From Terrirubrum flagellatum (lineage in GTDB: Bacteria; Pseudomonadota; Alphaproteobacteria; Rhizobiales; Beijerinckiaceae): DNA of 64,000 nt. A program made the position numbers and the translations under genes. Location: positions 2,728,001 through 2,792,000 of the forward strand of contig NZ_CP091851.1 in assembly GCF_022059845.1 (NCBI RefSeq), read 5' to 3'. The notes beneath the pieces are model-generated. The model did not search any database. It had not been told where the DNA came from and was given only the letters and a program-made list of their open reading frames with translations. This document shows positions 62,309 to 64,000 of this stretch, in pieces (the first letter of the stretch is position 1; every line of letters starts with the position of its first letter).

Positions 62309-62373
62309 GCGATTCAGAAATCAAACGCGTCGGCGCTGACGCTTGCGCCTTTCGTCTTGTAGAGAGCTTCGTT
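62309..62373 (-). repeat. Duplicate of nadE 3' end (second copy)
   Basis: On the minus strand this encodes [18 protein letters not shown] and a stop, identical in protein to the end of nadE. The ~64 bases differ from copy 63808-63872 at three synonymous positions. The match extends five bases past the stop and ends abruptly upstream of the NEALY codons. Confidence 0.8.
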
Positions 62374-62790
62374 CGCGCCTTGCGTGCGTCGCGCGTACCG
62401 ATCTGCACAGGAGGGTCGAAAGGCGACGGCCCGCGTCACTCGAACGGACGCTCGCCCGGCCGAGACGCCGCCCCGATGCGCATTCATGCCATCCGCGCGA
62501 GCGCTTGGTGATCTCGATAGGCTTGGTTTCCGCCAAACGTAAACCAAGCCGGGGCGAGGCGCCGACGCCCATGACTTCACGAGTCCTGAGACAGCCGGCC
62601 AGCTTCAATGAGACGGGCGGCAAAGTCCTCTCGCGGCGGCTCATGCTAGCCATGCGCATGTGGTCGATAGGACGCGCCGTGTTTGAACTTTCCGCTGCCG
62701 ATGACGTCTTGTCTTCTTGCAGCCCGCGGCACCTGACGTGACGTCTTCGATATCGATCGGCAAAAATCCTGCCCCCGACGGAATGGCTTC
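62374..62790. other. Intergenic part of the nadE-associated segment
   Basis: No gene is supported. A perfect 10-bp inverted repeat, GGCTTGGTTT (62520-62529) and AAACCAAGCC (62541-62550), separated by 11 bases, is the only clear structure. The long frames (62343-62741 plus and 62321-62659 minus) look non-coding. Confidence 0.5.
62520..62550. promoter_or_regulatory. 10-bp inverted repeat
   Basis: GGCTTGGTTT and AAACCAAGCC flank 11 bases, giving a stem-loop or operator-like site about 240 bases before the 325-residue gene. There is no T-run, so an operator is as likely as a terminator. Confidence 0.35.
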
Positions 62791-63768
62791 ATGTTTCATC
62801 TGAAGAAGCTGGAAGACGAATATGCAGATGAGCTTGTCGATCCAATTCGTTCAATCGCCGCGCGGCGCGTGGTTCTCGGTCGTGACGAAAAGCGCCTGAA
62901 GGACGCTATCGAATTCTATGGCGAGTTGAAGTCAGCGGCCCGCAGTCCGCAGGTCGCATCTGTTCCGAACGGGCCGGGGCGCGTCCGCGCGCTGGCGAAC
63001 TTTCACGAGCAGCAACAGAGAAATACAACGCTCCCTGACGAGGTTGCGCGGCTTATCATCCGCTTGCGGCTCTGGTTGCATCGGCAAGGAGCGAATGTCT
63101 CCCGGGACGGCGCCGTGCTCTGGCCAGACGCCCAACCGATGGTGCGCTACGATAACGAGCTTCAACAGGTCCTGACGCTCGTCCGGATTCAGGCCGGCCT
63201 GCTGACAACGATCGAACGCCGCCCGCTCGATACGGCCAAAATGGTGACCGCGTTCTCCGGTCCAGGTTTCGCGATCTATGTCGTCAGCGCGGAGGGCAAT
63301 CTGCATGTCTCCTCGCACTCCGCCGGCCTGCGGCACCATTCATCGCTGCTTGCGGGCGCGCCCGTCGCCTGCGCAGGGGAAATCAAGGTCGATAACGGGC
63401 GAATTATGATGCTCACCAACAAAAGCGGACATTACGTGCCCGCTCCATTCTATCTCGCGCAGGTCATCAGGCATTTTGCACAACAGGGCATCGCTCCCGA
63501 CTCCTATCCGGTCAAGGCTTTCACCAAGGCCGGGATCGCCGGGCAGTATTATAACTCCGCGCGTGAGTTCCTGCAGGCGACGATCGTCCCCATTCTTCCC
63601 GTTGTTCCGGCGCCTCCGCCGGTTGTCGCCCCTGACGTTCAAAACCCGTTTGGATATGCGGGCTCGACGGGCCTCGATTTCGTCAGCAATCCGAGATACG
63701 TCGACCCGCCGGCCGATCTGCCCAGGCTCAAGGGCGAATATGTCTATGAGATCCCGGGGTTCGGATAG
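62791..63768 (+). CDS. Unrecognised 325-aa protein with SGHY-P motif, possible effector-like
   Basis: A soluble protein without signal or membrane segment. The middle reads GFAIYVVSAEGNLHVSSH, then GEIKVDNGRIMMLTNKSGHY and VPAPFYLAQVIRHFAQQGI. A similar GEI-NG-I-N-SGHY-P pattern recurs in large secreted or polymorphic-toxin-like proteins, but I cannot name the domain. The C-terminus is Pro-rich and ends YEIPGFG. It is the only gene between nadE copies 62309 and 63808. Its function is unknown. Confidence 0.7.
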   Translation: MFHLKKLEDEYADELVDPIRSIAARRVVLGRDEKRLKDAIEFYGELKSAARSPQVASVPNGPGRVRALANFHEQQQRNTTLPDEVARLIIRLRLWLHRQGANVSRDGAVLWPDAQPMVRYDNELQQVLTLVRIQAGLLTTIERRPLDTAKMVTAFSGPGFAIYVVSAEGNLHVSSHSAGLRHHSSLLAGAPVACAGEIKVDNGRIMMLTNKSGHYVPAPFYLAQVIRHFAQQGIAPDSYPVKAFTKAGIAGQYYNSAREFLQATIVPILPVVPAPPPVVAPDVQNPFGYAGSTGLDFVSNPRYVDPPADLPRLKGEYVYEIPGFG

Positions 63769-63807
63769 CCGGCTGCGATGCACGCCGCGACGCAAGCTGC
63801 TCCGGAT

Positions 63808-63872
63808 GCGATTCAGAAATCAAACGCATCCGCGCTGACGCTTGCGCCTTTCGTCTTGTAGAGCGCTTCGTC
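63808..63872 (-). repeat. nadE 3' end (native copy of the duplicated segment)
   Basis: These ~64 bases of the real nadE end, plus five bases beyond the stop, are repeated at 62309-62373 with three synonymous changes, and the last 18 bases again near 61169. It is the probable attachment site. Confidence 0.75.
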
Positions 63873-64000
63873 GCGCGAGGCTGCGGCGCGGCCGGCGTCG
63901 CGAAAACGATTCACGATGGGATAGCGCCTGTCGCGGCCGAAATTCTTGTGCGTGACCTTCACGCCCGGCGCCGCCTGCCGGCGCTTGTATTCGGCGATAT
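63813..64000 (-). CDS. nadE: NAD+ synthetase, 3' end only
   Basis: Only the last 62 codons are in the window; the 5' part continues beyond 64000. The C-terminus [20 protein letters not shown] and [15 protein letters not shown] is characteristic of glutamine-dependent NAD+ synthetase, which makes NAD+ from nicotinate adenine dinucleotide. The gene ends at TGA 63815-63813 with DAFDF. The same 3' sequence is duplicated to the left. Confidence 0.9.
   Translation of the reverse strand, partial: IAEYKRRQAAPGVKVTHKNFGRDRRYPIVNRFRDAGRAAASRDEALYKTKGASVSADAFDF

Overview
The window is GC-rich bacterial chromosome, almost certainly an alphaproteobacterium of the order Hyphomicrobiales (Rhizobiales). The evidence is the run infA-maf-yacG, the cysS-GNAT-cimA order, metZ, a 72-residue IF-1 of alphaproteobacterial type, CreA, DUF2865, and a tRNA-Phe promoter of the form TCGACA-17-TATACA. 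I cannot name the genus with confidence; a Beijerinckiaceae/Methylocystaceae-like organism would fit.

Layout. 1-11 kb looks accessory and loosely packed: the 3' end of a thioredoxin-reductase-like flavoprotein, a FabF-type ketosynthase followed by a short-chain dehydrogenase, a peptidoglycan-binding-domain protein, a first Kup potassium transporter, and a two-gene ABC importer (double permease plus ATPase with an AAA-associated C-terminus) with no substrate-binding protein nearby. 11-13 kb holds a sensor kinase and a FixJ/LuxR-type response regulator. 13-17 kb holds a lone TadG-like von Willebrand protein and a second Kup. 17.3-20.05 kb is a minus-strand cluster of six reading frames: a membrane small ORF, an 80-residue protein, a DapA-family protein whose Schiff-base lysine position is isoleucine, two overlapping small ORFs, and a fumarylacetoacetase-fold hydratase-like enzyme.

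20.8-28.2 kb is an integrative island ending at a tRNA-Phe gene. It carries an XRE repressor, a secreted ClpP-fold protein, two tyrosine recombinases overlapping by ATGA, two excisionase-like helix-turn-helix proteins, an unknown 252-residue protein and a P4-type integrase pointing away from the tRNA 3' end.

28.3-47 kb is mostly housekeeping: phosphatidylserine synthase (pssA) and decarboxylase (psd), an Atm1-type ABC exporter, a DUF1295/cyclopropane-synthase-like pair, infA-maf-yacG, a LOG protein, citramalate synthase, cysS, CreA and metZ. Intergenic regions near 42 and 48 kb hold REP/BIME-like paired hairpins.

49-62 kb holds catabolic and regulatory genes: tryptophan 2,3-dioxygenase diverging from a kynureninase-like PLP enzyme followed by a fumarylacetoacetase, a TRAP binding protein, MarR and YafY/WYL regulators, secreted proteins and hydrolases. 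The window ends in nadE (NAD+ synthetase, 3' end). Two extra copies of the nadE 3' end lie at 62.31 and 61.17 kb, which suggests that small elements inserted repeatedly at this site. The segment between the two longer copies carries one gene, an unrecognised 325-residue protein with an SGHY-P motif.
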